Shown here piece after piece: positions 42,409 through 50,657 of a stretch of DNA of 64,000 nt. The position numbers were made by a program, and so were the translations under genes. The DNA lies in the NCBI RefSeq assembly GCF_000422245.1, contig NZ_ATHI01000030.1, forward strand, positions 109,183 to 173,182, given 5' to 3'. Numbering within the stretch: position 1 is the stretch's first letter; each line of letters starts with the position of its first letter. This DNA comes from Alkalidesulfovibrio alkalitolerans DSM 16529. Its GTDB lineage: Bacteria > Desulfobacterota > Desulfovibrionia > Desulfovibrionales > Desulfovibrionaceae. The notes beneath the pieces were generated by a model. That model searched no databases and was not told the origin of the DNA. It was given only the letters and a program-made list of their open reading frames with translations.

Positions 42409-43461
42409 TCACGCAGGAAGGCTCCGCTTGCCACGATACATTTCCCGATCCGCCTCGGCCAGAAGTTCTTCCAGGGTCTGGCCGGGCGCGAAGGTGGCCA
42501 TGCCCACCGAGGCGCTGAGTCGAAGGTTTGTGCGCCGACCGGTGCATGCGGCCACGTCGAGCGCCGCGATCTCGGCCTTGAGCCGTCCGGCCAGGGCCAG
42601 GGCCTCCTCGGGTGAGGCGTCGGGCATGAACACGGCGAACTCGTCGCCGCCCATGCGTACGAAAATGTCGTAGGCCCTGACGGCTTCTCGGATGCGCGCG
42701 GCCACCTCGCGCAGTACCTTGTCGCCCGCGTCGTGTCCCAGTGCGTCGTTGACTGGTTTGAAGCGGTCCAGATCCAGATAGACCAGGGCCAGAGGCATGT
42801 CCTTGCGCTCGGCCAGGGCCAGCAGGCGTGGCGCGTGGCGGTTCAGGTAGAGCCGGTTGTGGGCCGAGGTCAGGGGATCGATGACGGCCTCGCGCAAAAG
42901 CTGTTCGTGGTCGCGCAGCGTGACCAAGGTGTGGGCGAAGAGGTCGCAGAAGTGGTCCAGGAAATCCGTGGCCTTGTCGATGCTGAAGCGGTCGGCGGAC
43001 GTGTCGTGCAGGGCGATGACGCCGATGTGCGTGCCCGGCGCGTACTTGTTGGGCAGCGGGTGCAGGTAACACGAGCCTTCGGGCGCGGGAAAGGCGCGGC
43101 CAAGGAACACGTCCAGGCGCGGCGCGCAGGCGCATGCACCCAAAAACGAGCCGTTCCCGTGGCCGGGCAGTTCCGCTTGGGCCTGGAAAAGCTCGGCTGC
43201 GGGCAGGGTGGTCACGCCGTGGGGCACGAACTCGCCGAACATCTCTTGCGAGAGCACGAGGCGCACGCGGCCCATGTCCAGGCGCAGGCGAATCCCGTCC
43301 AGCACTTCAGACAGATCGGAGAGGCTGGTCATGGTCTGCACGTACTCGATGCAGTGGCGGAATTTTTCGAACGTCTCCAGGGTGGCGCGATAAAGCTCCG
43401 TCATTTCGCGCATGGCTCCCTGGAGCCGGAAGAATTGATCAACCCGTATCTGCCCTGCCAT
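42409..43461 (-). CDS. Diguanylate cyclase (GGDEF) with N-terminal sensor-like domain
   Basis: 350 residues, no membrane segment. Residues 1-170 resemble a GAF/DUF484-type sensor (TLETFEKFRHCIEYVQTMTS, GTHIGVIALHDTSADRFSID). A GGDEF domain follows: DPLTSAHNRLYLNRHAP, LVYLDLDRFKPVNDALGHDA, and active-site loop RMGGDEFAVF with an intact GGDEF signature, so c-di-GMP synthesis is expected. ATG 43461 begins MAGQIRVDQF; the ribosome site is weak. The open frame extends far upstream, but that part is antisense to the NlpC/P60 gene. Confidence 0.9.
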   Translation of the reverse strand: MAGQIRVDQFFRLQGAMREMTELYRATLETFEKFRHCIEYVQTMTSLSDLSEVLDGIRLRLDMGRVRLVLSQEMFGEFVPHGVTTLPAAELFQAQAELPGHGNGSFLGACACAPRLDVFLGRAFPAPEGSCYLHPLPNKYAPGTHIGVIALHDTSADRFSIDKATDFLDHFCDLFAHTLVTLRDHEQLLREAVIDPLTSAHNRLYLNRHAPRLLALAERKDMPLALVYLDLDRFKPVNDALGHDAGDKVLREVAARIREAVRAYDIFVRMGGDEFAVFMPDASPEEALALAGRLKAEIAALDVAACTGRRTNLRLSASVGMATFAPGQTLEELLAEADREMYRGKRSLPA

Positions 43462-43504
43462 GCGGCGGTTGTATAACCCCAGGGGCGCAAGAGCAAGGTC
43501 GCTC

Positions 43505-43602
43505 GCACAGGCCACGCCAAAAGTCCCATCGGATATGTCTTGATATGTGTCGGACCCGGCGCTTTCTTGCGCCTTGCATCTAGAACTTTTTGGGCGTCCT
43601 GC
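43505..43602. repeat. Palindromic intergenic repeat, copy C (shorter element)
   Basis: About 98 bases. The right half, GTCGGACCCGGCGCTTTCTT then GCGCCTTGCATCTAGAACTT and TTTGGGCGTCCTGC, matches the reverse complement of the left half of copy B almost base for base. The left half, CAGGCCACGCCAAAAGTCCC, matches the reverse complement of the right end of copy D. The inner hairpin is degraded. It lies between the divergent GGDEF and NlpC/P60 genes. Confidence 0.75.
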
Positions 43603-43683
43603 GAAGCCGGGTTTGTCAACCGTCTCACGCGTTCGCCATGCGAACGGGCTTGCGCGTCGAAAGGTGGGCGGGCATAACGAGGC

Positions 43684-45021
43684 ATGCGCGTCGTCATCCT
43701 TCTCATGGTAACGCTGCTGGCGCTTGGCTGCGCGGCCAAGGTAGCCGTTCCCGACGCGGTCGATGACCCGCGCGCCGAGCCAGTGCGCGACCTCGTGCTT
43801 TTCCCGCAGAATCCGCTGGCCTATCTGGACATGCCGGGCAAGGCCGAGGCCTTGATCGCGCCCGAACGTCACGAGGAGCGGTTCGCCGAATTCCGGGAGC
43901 GCTTCTTCGCGCCCTGGGCGCGCGAGCGTCCGGCGCACGGCGCGGCCGAGGCCCTGTGGGGCTTTTCGGCCCACGCCGGGCGAAACGTCTGGGGCCAGGA
44001 TCTGCGCAGGCGGCCGCCCGAATGGATTCGAAATCTCGCAGACACGGCCCTGGCCGGGGATTACCCGAACCTCGGCCGCCCGGCCGTGGCGCTGACGCGG
44101 CTCGACATGCGCGTGCTGCCCACTGCGGCCCCGGTCTTCGGCAACCCCGAACTGCCCGGCCAGGGCTTCCCCTTCGACCTGAACCAGAATTCGGCGGCCC
44201 ACGCGGGCACGCCGCTCTTCGTCTCGCACGTCACGGCGGACGGCTGGATGCTGGTGGAGACCTCGTTCGCGGCCGGGTTCGTGCCCGCGCGCGACATCGC
44301 TTTCGTGGATCAGGCCTTCATGGACGCTTGGCGGGCCTTGCCCCTGGCCGCGCTGCTGCGCGAGGGCGAGCCGCTGCGCCTGGACGATGGCCGTGTCGCG
44401 GGCGTCTCGCGTATCGGCATGGTCCTGCCGCTGGCCAAAGGGTCGGACGGCCCGCGCCTGCTCCTGCCCGTGGCCGATCCCTCGGGCATGGCCGCGCTCT
44501 TGCGGATCAAGGCCGCGCCGGGACTTGCCGAGCCCTTGCCCCGGCCGCTCACGCCCCTGCAAGCGGCGGCAACGGCCGCCGAACTGACGGGCGCGCCCTA
44601 CGGCTGGGGCGGGCTGTACGGCGAGCGCGACTGCTCGTCGCTTCTCCAGGACATTTTTGCCTCCTTCGGGCTTTGGCTGCCGCGAAACTCGCGCCAGCAG
44701 GCCGTGTTCGGCCGCTCCATCGCGCTTGCTGGGCTTTTGGACGACGAGAAAGCCGCCCTGATCCGTGAGCACGGCAAGCCGTTTCAGACCATCCTGGCCA
44801 TGCCCGGCCACGTGGTGCTCTATCTGGGCCAGTGGCGCGGCCAGGCGGCCGTGCTGCACGCGGTGTGGGGGCTTCGCACGGGCGAGGGCGAACGGCGCGG
44901 AAGACTCGTCATCGGCCGTACGGTCATCACGGGCCTTGCCCCGGGCAGCGAGCACCCCGATCTTTCCAGGGAAGACGGCAAGCTCATCTCGCGTCTCACG
45001 GCCATGACCTTCGTGGAGTAG
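43684..45021 (+). CDS. NlpC/P60-family cell-wall peptidase lipoprotein with SH3 domains
   Basis: 445 residues. A lipoprotein signal (MRVVILLMVTLLALGCAAK, lipobox LGCA) is followed by an N-terminal NlpC-associated region, SH3-like domains (about residues 130-290) and a C-terminal NlpC/P60 domain. The nucleophile Cys is in GERDCSSLLQDIFASFGLWL, the His in AMPGHVVLYLG and a third residue near AVWGLRT. Such enzymes cleave peptidoglycan stem peptides in the periplasm. ATG 43684 opens directly with the signal; the GAGG just upstream is close to the start codon. Confidence 0.88.
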   Translation: MRVVILLMVTLLALGCAAKVAVPDAVDDPRAEPVRDLVLFPQNPLAYLDMPGKAEALIAPERHEERFAEFRERFFAPWARERPAHGAAEALWGFSAHAGRNVWGQDLRRRPPEWIRNLADTALAGDYPNLGRPAVALTRLDMRVLPTAAPVFGNPELPGQGFPFDLNQNSAAHAGTPLFVSHVTADGWMLVETSFAAGFVPARDIAFVDQAFMDAWRALPLAALLREGEPLRLDDGRVAGVSRIGMVLPLAKGSDGPRLLLPVADPSGMAALLRIKAAPGLAEPLPRPLTPLQAAATAAELTGAPYGWGGLYGERDCSSLLQDIFASFGLWLPRNSRQQAVFGRSIALAGLLDDEKAALIREHGKPFQTILAMPGHVVLYLGQWRGQAAVLHAVWGLRTGEGERRGRLVIGRTVITGLAPGSEHPDLSREDGKLISRLTAMTFVE

Positions 45022-45042
45022 GCCGCAAGGACTTTTGCGCCC

Positions 45043-45480
45043 TCAGGCGTCGGCGCAGGAGATGGCCGGGGTGTCGCGGTGCGGCACGAGCAGTACCGGG
45101 CAGGGCGACTTTTCCAGGATCGTCATGCCCGTGTAGTCGATGCGCGCAAGCTTCCTGCGATGGCAGCCCATGACGATGAGGTCGAATTCCCTCTCGCGCG
45201 CCAGGCGGCAGATCTCCATGGCGGGGTCGGCGGGGCGGCAGTCGAAAGTCGCCTCCACGTCGGCCAGGGCGTCGCCGTGCTCGCGCGCGAACCGCTCCTC
45301 GGCCTCGGTGCAGGCCAGTTCGCAGGAGTCGTCGTCAGGCGCGAGATTCATGAGCTTGTAGTCCAGGGCGTGGAAGATGTGCAGCTTGGCCATGTGATGC
45401 CGGGCGAGCCCCGCGGCCATGGCCAGGGCGTCGCGGCCCGCGTCGCTGAAGGCGAAGGCGACAAGGATGGATCGGTACAT
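45043..45480 (-). CDS. Universal stress protein (UspA family)
   Basis: 145 residues. MYRSILVAFAFSDAGRDALA at the start and FDLIVMGCHRRKLARIDYTG followed by SPCPVLLVPHR at the end are UspA marks; the glycine-rich ATP loop is G-C-H rather than the common G-x-H/R-G form, so ATP binding is uncertain. ATG 45480 has GGGAGGT upstream. It follows rpe at a distance of 188 bases and probably has its own promoter. Confidence 0.88.
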   Translation of the reverse strand: MYRSILVAFAFSDAGRDALAMAAGLARHHMAKLHIFHALDYKLMNLAPDDDSCELACTEAEERFAREHGDALADVEATFDCRPADPAMEICRLAREREFDLIVMGCHRRKLARIDYTGMTILEKSPCPVLLVPHRDTPAISCADA

Positions 45481-45668
45481 GGGGACCTCCCGCGCGGCGC
45501 GCTTTGGGGTTCCCGAATACCATATCACATCTTCGCGTCCGGGCAAGGTCATGCGAACCGCATCCCGTCCGCCGCGCGGCATCGCGGCGACGACGCAAAA
45601 TTTCTCCTCCCGGCGCAGCCATCGCCCTCCCGTAGCTGGTCGCGGCCGAGGGAGAACTGGAAACCGGC

Positions 45669-46355
45669 CTAGAATCCGTTCTGCCCGAACCTGTTCTCGG
45701 CCAGGAAGAGGAACATTTCGTGGCGCTTCTTGTAGGGCGGGAACTTGAAGAAGGCCGAGCCCGACACAAGCACGTCCACCCCGGCCTCCACCAAGTCGGC
45801 CGCGTTCTCGGGCGTGACGCCGCCGTCCACTTGGATCAGCGTCTTGGCCCCGGCCGCGTCGATCATGGCGCGAAGCTCGCGGATCTTGTCCATGACGAAG
45901 GGGATGAACATCTGGCCGCCGAAGCCGGGGTTCACGCTCATGAGCAGCACCATGTAGCATTGCGGCAGCACGTACTTGATGGATTCGAGCGGCGTGGCCG
46001 GGTTGAGGGCCACGGCGGGCTTGGCCCCCAGGTCCTCGATGAGCGTCAGGGTGCGCTCCAGGTGCGTGGTGGCCTCGGCGTGCACGCAGACCAGATCCGC
46101 GCCCGCGTCGATGAAGTCCTTCACGTAGCGCTCGGGCTTCTCCACCATCAGGTGGCAGTCGAAGAAGAGCTTGCTGTTCTTGCGCAGGGCCTGCACCACC
46201 AGGGGGCCGATGGTGATGTTGGGCACGAACATGCCGTCCATGACGTCGATGTGCGCCCACTTGATGCCCGCCTCTTCAAGGGCGGCCATCTCCTCGCCCA
46301 GGCGGGAGAAGTCGGCGGAAAGCAGCGACGGCGAAAGTATGATTTCACGGCCCAT
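45669..46355 (-). CDS. rpe: Ribulose-phosphate 3-epimerase
   Basis: 228 residues. ILSPSLLSADFSRLGEEM, HIDVMDGMFVPNITIGP, FDCHLMVEKPERYV, MSVNPGFGGQMFIPFV and VDGGVTPENAADL are the full Rpe signature with both catalytic Asp residues and the metal His residues. It interconverts ribulose-5-P and xylulose-5-P. ATG 46355 overlaps the stop of the upstream ahbA/B gene (TGATG), so the gene is the last of the heme operon. Confidence 0.95.
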   Translation of the reverse strand: MGREIILSPSLLSADFSRLGEEMAALEEAGIKWAHIDVMDGMFVPNITIGPLVVQALRKNSKLFFDCHLMVEKPERYVKDFIDAGADLVCVHAEATTHLERTLTLIEDLGAKPAVALNPATPLESIKYVLPQCYMVLLMSVNPGFGGQMFIPFVMDKIRELRAMIDAAGAKTLIQVDGGVTPENAADLVEAGVDVLVSGSAFFKFPPYKKRHEMFLFLAENRFGQNGF

Positions 46356-46816
46356 CAGTCGTTCTCCTCGCGGTGCATCTTGAAATCGACCTTGATCTTG
46401 AACATCTTCTCGGCGGGCAGGTTCAGGATGGGAATGCCGGTCTTGGCGGTGATTCCCCGAAGCTTGCGGGAGACCTCCTGCTCGCTTTCGCCGATGTAGG
46501 TGAACCAGACGTTGAAGGCGTGCCGCCTGAGGTAGTTGTGGGTCACGCCCACGTGACGGTTGACCTCGGCGGTGAAGGCGTCGAGCCTGTCCTCGGGCAC
46601 GCGCGCGGCGCACAGGGTGGAGTGCCAGCCGAGCTTGCGCGACTGGAAGTTCGCGCCCATGCGCCGGATCACGCCCGCACCCTTCAGCGCCCGCACCCTG
46701 GCCAAGGTCTCGGCCTCGGTCAGCCCGAGCCGCTCGCCGAGTTCCTCGTAGGGCCGCTCACTGAGCGGAAACCCGGACTGGATGATGTCCAGAAGCTTCT
46801 TGTCGAGATCGTCCAT
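46355..46816 (-). CDS. ahbA/B: Siroheme decarboxylase subunit (AhbA/AhbB, Lrp/AsnC-like)
   Basis: 153 residues. An AsnC-type helix-turn-helix (DDLDKKLLDIIQSGFPLSER, LGLTEAETLARVRALKGAGV) and the NirD/AhbA-type domain (VGVTHNYLRRHAFNVWFTYI with the conserved His-Asn-Tyr and Arg). AhbA and AhbB together convert siroheme to 12,18-didecarboxysiroheme; I cannot tell which of the two this is, and the partner gene is not in the window. In-frame ATGs exist at 46834 (MNDGAIMDDL) and 46816; the latter matches the usual N-terminus and has GGGGC close upstream. It lies in an operon with ahbD, hemB and ahbC. Confidence 0.88.
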   Translation of the reverse strand: MDDLDKKLLDIIQSGFPLSERPYEELGERLGLTEAETLARVRALKGAGVIRRMGANFQSRKLGWHSTLCAARVPEDRLDAFTAEVNRHVGVTHNYLRRHAFNVWFTYIGESEQEVSRKLRGITAKTGIPILNLPAEKMFKIKVDFKMHREEND

Positions 46817-46895
46817 GATTGCCCCGTCGTTCATATGTGGGCGTGATGCGGCCGGTCGTCCGGGTCGCTGCCGGTCCGGCCGCATTCTCAAGCCG

Positions 46896-48152
46896 CTATT
46901 TTCCGCCGCCCTTTCGGGGCGTGTGGGAGCAAAGCGGCTCCTCGGCCAGGTAGTCGCCGCGCATGGTGGCCGCGCGGGCGCGGCAGCCGCCGCACACGCG
47001 CTCGTACTCGCAGGAACCGCACTTGCCGGTGTAGGTCTTTGGGTCGCGCAGGTTCAGGAACTGCCGCGAGGCGCGCCAGACCTGAGGGAAGGGCGTCTGT
47101 TTCACCTGACCGCAGTCCAGTTCCAGGTAGCCGCAGGGCTGCACCTGGCCGGTGTGGCTGATGAAGCAGAAGCCCACGCCACCCAGGCAGCCGCGCGACA
47201 CGGCGTCGAGCCCGAAGTTCTCGAAGGTCACGGGCGTGCCGTCCTCCTTGGCGCGTTGGCGCAGGATGCGGTGGTAGTGCGGCGCGCAGGTGGCCTTGAG
47301 CTGCATGGTGGTGGTCTTGCGGAAGTCGTAGAACCAGTTGAGCACGTTCTCGTACTCCTCGGCCGAGATGACCTCCGCGCCGAGCTGGGCCGCACGGCCC
47401 GTGGGCACGAGCAGGAAGATGTGCCAGGCGGCCGCGCCCACGCGCTCGGCAAGCTGGAAGATATCCTTGAAGGAGCCGAGGTTGCCGCGCGTGACCGTGG
47501 TGTTGATCTGAAACTCCAGGCCCACGCTCTTGAAGTGCTCTATGGCGTTCAGCACGCCCTGAAACGAGCCCTCGACTCCCCGGAATTCGTCGTGCGTGGC
47601 TGCGTCGGGGCCGTCCACGGAGAGCGAGCAGCGTTCGATCCCGGCTTCGACCATCTTGCGTGCGATCTCGGCCGTGACCAGGGTGCCGTTCGGGGCCATG
47701 ACGCAGCGAAGGCCTTTGGATTTGGCGTGGGCCACGAGCTCGAAGATGTCGTGGCGCATGAGCGGCTCGCCGCCGGTGAAGATGATGATGGGGTTGCCCA
47801 CGTCGGGAAAGGTGTCGATGAGCGCCTTGGCCTCGTCCGTGGAGAGCTCGCCCGGATAGGGCTCCAGGTGCGCCTCGGCCCGGCAGTGCTTGCAGGCCAG
47901 GTTGCACGAGCGCGTGACTTCCCAGGCGATGAGGCGGCAGACGGGCGAGCCGTCCTCCAGAGTGGCCGTTGGCCCGTGCGCGCCGCGCGGCCCCTGGCCG
48001 CCGTGTCCGATGTTGCCGGGATGGCCTCCGGGATGCCCCTCGGACTTGCCGCCAGGATGGTTGGCTGGATGCTTTCCCGGATGCGCGGCCGGGTGTCCCG
48101 AGGGATGGCCCGAAGCCTGGACCGGGGTCCTTTCGTGTGAGCGTTCGTTCAT
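46896..48152 (-). CDS. ahbD: AdoMet-dependent heme synthase AhbD (radical SAM) with His-rich N-terminus
   Basis: 418 residues. The radical SAM cluster motif is CNLACKHC (near residue 84), followed by IIIFTGGEPLMRHDIF. The C-terminal SPASM-type region carries further Cys (RGCLGGVGFCFISHTGQVQP, CGSCEYERVCGGCRARA). AhbD decarboxylates iron-coproporphyrin III to heme b. Before the core lies an extension of about 55 residues made of Gly, His and Pro (SGHPSGHPAAHPGKHPANHP then EGHPGGHPGNIGHGGQG), with about ten His, which could bind metal or heme. ATG 48152 has a modest ribosome site and follows hemB by 9 bases. Confidence 0.92.
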   Translation of the reverse strand: MNERSHERTPVQASGHPSGHPAAHPGKHPANHPGGKSEGHPGGHPGNIGHGGQGPRGAHGPTATLEDGSPVCRLIAWEVTRSCNLACKHCRAEAHLEPYPGELSTDEAKALIDTFPDVGNPIIIFTGGEPLMRHDIFELVAHAKSKGLRCVMAPNGTLVTAEIARKMVEAGIERCSLSVDGPDAATHDEFRGVEGSFQGVLNAIEHFKSVGLEFQINTTVTRGNLGSFKDIFQLAERVGAAAWHIFLLVPTGRAAQLGAEVISAEEYENVLNWFYDFRKTTTMQLKATCAPHYHRILRQRAKEDGTPVTFENFGLDAVSRGCLGGVGFCFISHTGQVQPCGYLELDCGQVKQTPFPQVWRASRQFLNLRDPKTYTGKCGSCEYERVCGGCRARAATMRGDYLAEEPLCSHTPRKGGGK

Positions 48153-48161
48153 GTGTTCCGT

Positions 48162-49133
48162 CTATCCAATGGCCGGAAGAAGTTCTTCCGCGAAGTAGGT
48201 CAGAATCAGCGAGGCCCCGGCGCGCTTGATGCCCGTGAGGCTTTCCAGGGCCACGGCCCGGCCGTCCACCCAGCCGCGCTCGGCGGCCGCCTTGATGAGC
48301 GCGTATTCGCCGCTGACCTGGTAGGCCGCCAGGGGCGCGTCGAAGGCCTCGCGCAGGTCGCGGATGACGTCCAGGTAAGGCCCGGCGGGCTTGACCATCA
48401 GAATGTCCGCGCCCTCGGCGAGGTCGGCCTCGGCCTCGCGCAGGGCCTCGCGCCGGTTGGCCGGGTCCATCTGGTGGGTCTTTCTGTCGCCGAACTTCGG
48501 CGTGCCCTCGGCCGCCTCGCGAAACGGCCCGTAAAAGGCCGAGGCGTACTTGACCGCGTAGGACATCAGCGGCAGGTCGGTGAAGCCTTCGGCGTCCAGC
48601 GCCGTGCGGATGGCGGCCACGCGGCCGTCCATCATGTCCGAGGGGGCGACCATGTCCGCGCCCGCGCGCGCGTGCGAAAGCGCCGTTTGCGCCAGAAGCG
48701 CGAGGGTTGGGTCGTTCTCGATGCGCTCGCCGTCCACCAGGCCGCAGTGCCCGTGCGAGGTGTACTCGCACAGGCAGACATCGGTGATCACGCACAGCTC
48801 GGGGAACTCGCGCTTGAGCGCACGCACGGCGTCTTGCACGATGCCGTTCTCGGCGTAGGCCTGGCTGCCCTTCGGATCCTTCTCTTTAGGGATGCCGAAG
48901 AGGATGCAGGCGGCAAGCCCGTTTTTCACCGCGCCCTCTGCCTGGCGCAGAAGCTGCGGGATGCTCAATTGGTATTGCCCCGGCATGGAGCCGATGGCCT
49001 TTTTGTAGTCCGCGTCGTCCGTCTCGAAGACGAACCAGGGCTGGATCAGGTCCTGCGGCCTGAGTTCTGTTTCGGCCACCAGCCGCCTGACCTGCGGCGA
49101 CATGCGCAGCCGCCGTCCCCGGAAGAAGTCCAT
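48162..49133 (-). CDS. hemB: Delta-aminolevulinic acid dehydratase (porphobilinogen synthase)
   Basis: 323 residues. The Schiff-base Lys is in [18 protein letters not shown] and the second active-site Lys in [29 protein letters not shown] carries the three Cys of the catalytic zinc site, so this is a Zn-type enzyme. It condenses two aminolevulinate molecules to porphobilinogen. ATG 49133 has AAGGAG upstream. Its place between ahbC and ahbD ties early and late heme steps in one operon. Confidence 0.95.
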   Translation of the reverse strand: MDFFRGRRLRMSPQVRRLVAETELRPQDLIQPWFVFETDDADYKKAIGSMPGQYQLSIPQLLRQAEGAVKNGLAACILFGIPKEKDPKGSQAYAENGIVQDAVRALKREFPELCVITDVCLCEYTSHGHCGLVDGERIENDPTLALLAQTALSHARAGADMVAPSDMMDGRVAAIRTALDAEGFTDLPLMSYAVKYASAFYGPFREAAEGTPKFGDRKTHQMDPANRREALREAEADLAEGADILMVKPAGPYLDVIRDLREAFDAPLAAYQVSGEYALIKAAAERGWVDGRAVALESLTGIKRAGASLILTYFAEELLPAIG

Positions 49134-49159
49134 GTCCGCGCTCCTTCTCGTTTCCCGGC

Positions 49160-50401
49160 CTAACGGGCGCAGGCCTGGGGTTCGGACGGGGCAGCCTCGT
49201 CGGGACGGCACACGGGCTCGCCCGCGATCTCCTCGTCGGTCAGGTAGCAGGCCGGGTCCTCGGCCCATACGTCGCCGTAGACGGCCTCGGCGCGCGCGCG
49301 GAAGTTGCCGCCGCAGATGTTCAGGAAGCGGCAGGTGGCGCAGCGGCCCTTGACGTGCGGGCGCTTGTCCTTGAGCTTGTGCAGAAGCTCGATTTCCGGA
49401 TCGGTCCAGATCTCCGAGAAGGGGCGTTCGAGTACGTTGCCGAAGGTGTGGTTGCGCCAGAACTGATCGGCGTGCACCGAGCCGTCCCAGGAGATGCAGC
49501 CGATGCCCCGGCCCGTGGAGTTGCCCTCGTTCCAGGAGAGAAGCTCCAGCACCTCGGCGGCCCTCTTCGGGTCCTCGCGCAGGAGCCTGAGCCAGACCAG
49601 GGGGCCGTCCGCGTGGTTGTCCACGGTCAGGACTTCCTTCTCCTTGCCGCGCTCGAAAAGCTCGCGCGTGTGGTCGATGATCTGGTGCACCACGGCGCGG
49701 GTCTGGGCGTGGTCCAAGTCCTCGGCGATCATCTCCGAGCCCCGGCCCGCGTAGACCAAGTGGTAGAAGCAGATGCGCGGCACTTCGAGGTCTTCGAGGA
49801 GCCTGAAGAGCACGGGCACCTCGCCCGCGTTGTGGCGGTTGATGGTGAAGCGAAGCCCCACCTTCAGCCCCTCGGCCTGACAGTTCTCGATGCCCTGGAT
49901 GGCGCGGCGGAACGAGCCGGGCACGGCGCGGAACTTGTCGTGCACTTCCTCGCCGCCGTCCATGGAGATGCCCACGTAGGACAGGCCCACGGCCTTGAGT
50001 TCCCGGGCCTTTTCCTTGGTGATCAGGGTGCCGTTGGTGGAGATGACCGCGCGCATGCCCTTGCCGGTGGCGTAGCTGGCCAGTTCGGTCAGGTCGCGCC
50101 TGGCCAGGGGCTCGCCGCCGGAAAAGAGCATGACCGGCGCGCCGAAGGCGGCGAGGTCGTCGATCATGACCTTGGCCTGCTCGGTGGAGATGGGGTCCGC
50201 GCCCTTGTCCTCTTCCACGGCCTTGGCGTAGCAATGGATGCATTTGAGGTTGCAGCGCCGGGTCATGTTCCAGACCACGACGGGCTTCTTGTCTTTGGAG
50301 AACTGCAGCAGATGAGAGGGCAGTTTGCCCGAATGGCGTCCGTAACGCAGGGCGTCGGACGGCTCGACCGTGCCGCAGTAGAGTTTGGAAATGCCGATCA
50401 C
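49160..50401 (-). CDS. ahbC: 12,18-didecarboxysiroheme deacetylase AhbC (radical SAM)
   Basis: 413 residues. The N-terminus [20 protein letters not shown] is characteristic of AhbC; the radical SAM motif is CNLKCIHC and is followed by [15 protein letters not shown]. The C-terminal auxiliary-cluster region has [16 protein letters not shown] and [19 protein letters not shown]. AhbC removes the two acetate side chains from didecarboxysiroheme to give iron-coproporphyrin III. GTG 50401 is the start because GGAGGT lies five bases upstream; the longer frame to 50557 has no similarity. First gene of the heme operon, divergent from the radical SAM-btaAB operon. Confidence 0.93.
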   Translation of the reverse strand: MIGISKLYCGTVEPSDALRYGRHSGKLPSHLLQFSKDKKPVVVWNMTRRCNLKCIHCYAKAVEEDKGADPISTEQAKVMIDDLAAFGAPVMLFSGGEPLARRDLTELASYATGKGMRAVISTNGTLITKEKARELKAVGLSYVGISMDGGEEVHDKFRAVPGSFRRAIQGIENCQAEGLKVGLRFTINRHNAGEVPVLFRLLEDLEVPRICFYHLVYAGRGSEMIAEDLDHAQTRAVVHQIIDHTRELFERGKEKEVLTVDNHADGPLVWLRLLREDPKRAAEVLELLSWNEGNSTGRGIGCISWDGSVHADQFWRNHTFGNVLERPFSEIWTDPEIELLHKLKDKRPHVKGRCATCRFLNICGGNFRARAEAVYGDVWAEDPACYLTDEEIAGEPVCRPDEAAPSEPQACAR

Positions 50402-50596
50402 GTGAGACCTCCGGGTGAGATGCGAAGCCTGCGGGCTACCACAATTCGGTCCGCCTGAACAGCCCTCGCGGGGTATCGATTCCGGGGCCGGATGTACTCG
50501 GCCGCCGCCTGCTTTTCTCAGGTCAGTATAAGCTCCCTGTTCGCAAGGGCAAGGCATGATAGGGCCGCGTCCGCGCGGGACCGTTATGCCGTTGTC

Positions 50597-50649
50597 GTGG
50601 ATTCGGCGCGCAGCCGTAACGCGGCGCGGCTAGAAGTGGCCGAATCCAC
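50597..50649 (+). promoter_or_regulatory. Leader stem-loop next to the radical SAM-btaAB operon start
   Basis: GTGGATTCGGC (50597-50607) pairs with GCCGAATCCAC (50639-50649); the enclosed 31 bases contain a further GCCG/CGGC hairpin. The stem ends eight bases before GTG 50658, in the position of a ribosome site, and no Shine-Dalgarno sequence is visible there. A second imperfect palindrome (GGCAT...ATGCC around CGCGTCCGCG) lies just upstream at about 50552-50589. Confidence 0.6.
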
Positions 50650-50657
50650 AACCGGAC

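Noticed and set aside
43462..44955. Upstream extension of the GGDEF gene to 848 codons
   Set aside because: The added part is antisense to the NlpC/P60 lipoprotein gene and crosses repeat copy C; ATG 43461 starts the recognisable protein.
46816..46891. Longer ahbA/B start at 46891 adding MRMRPDRQRPGRPAASRPH
   Set aside because: The added residues are Arg/Pro-rich and not part of the family; no ribosome site.
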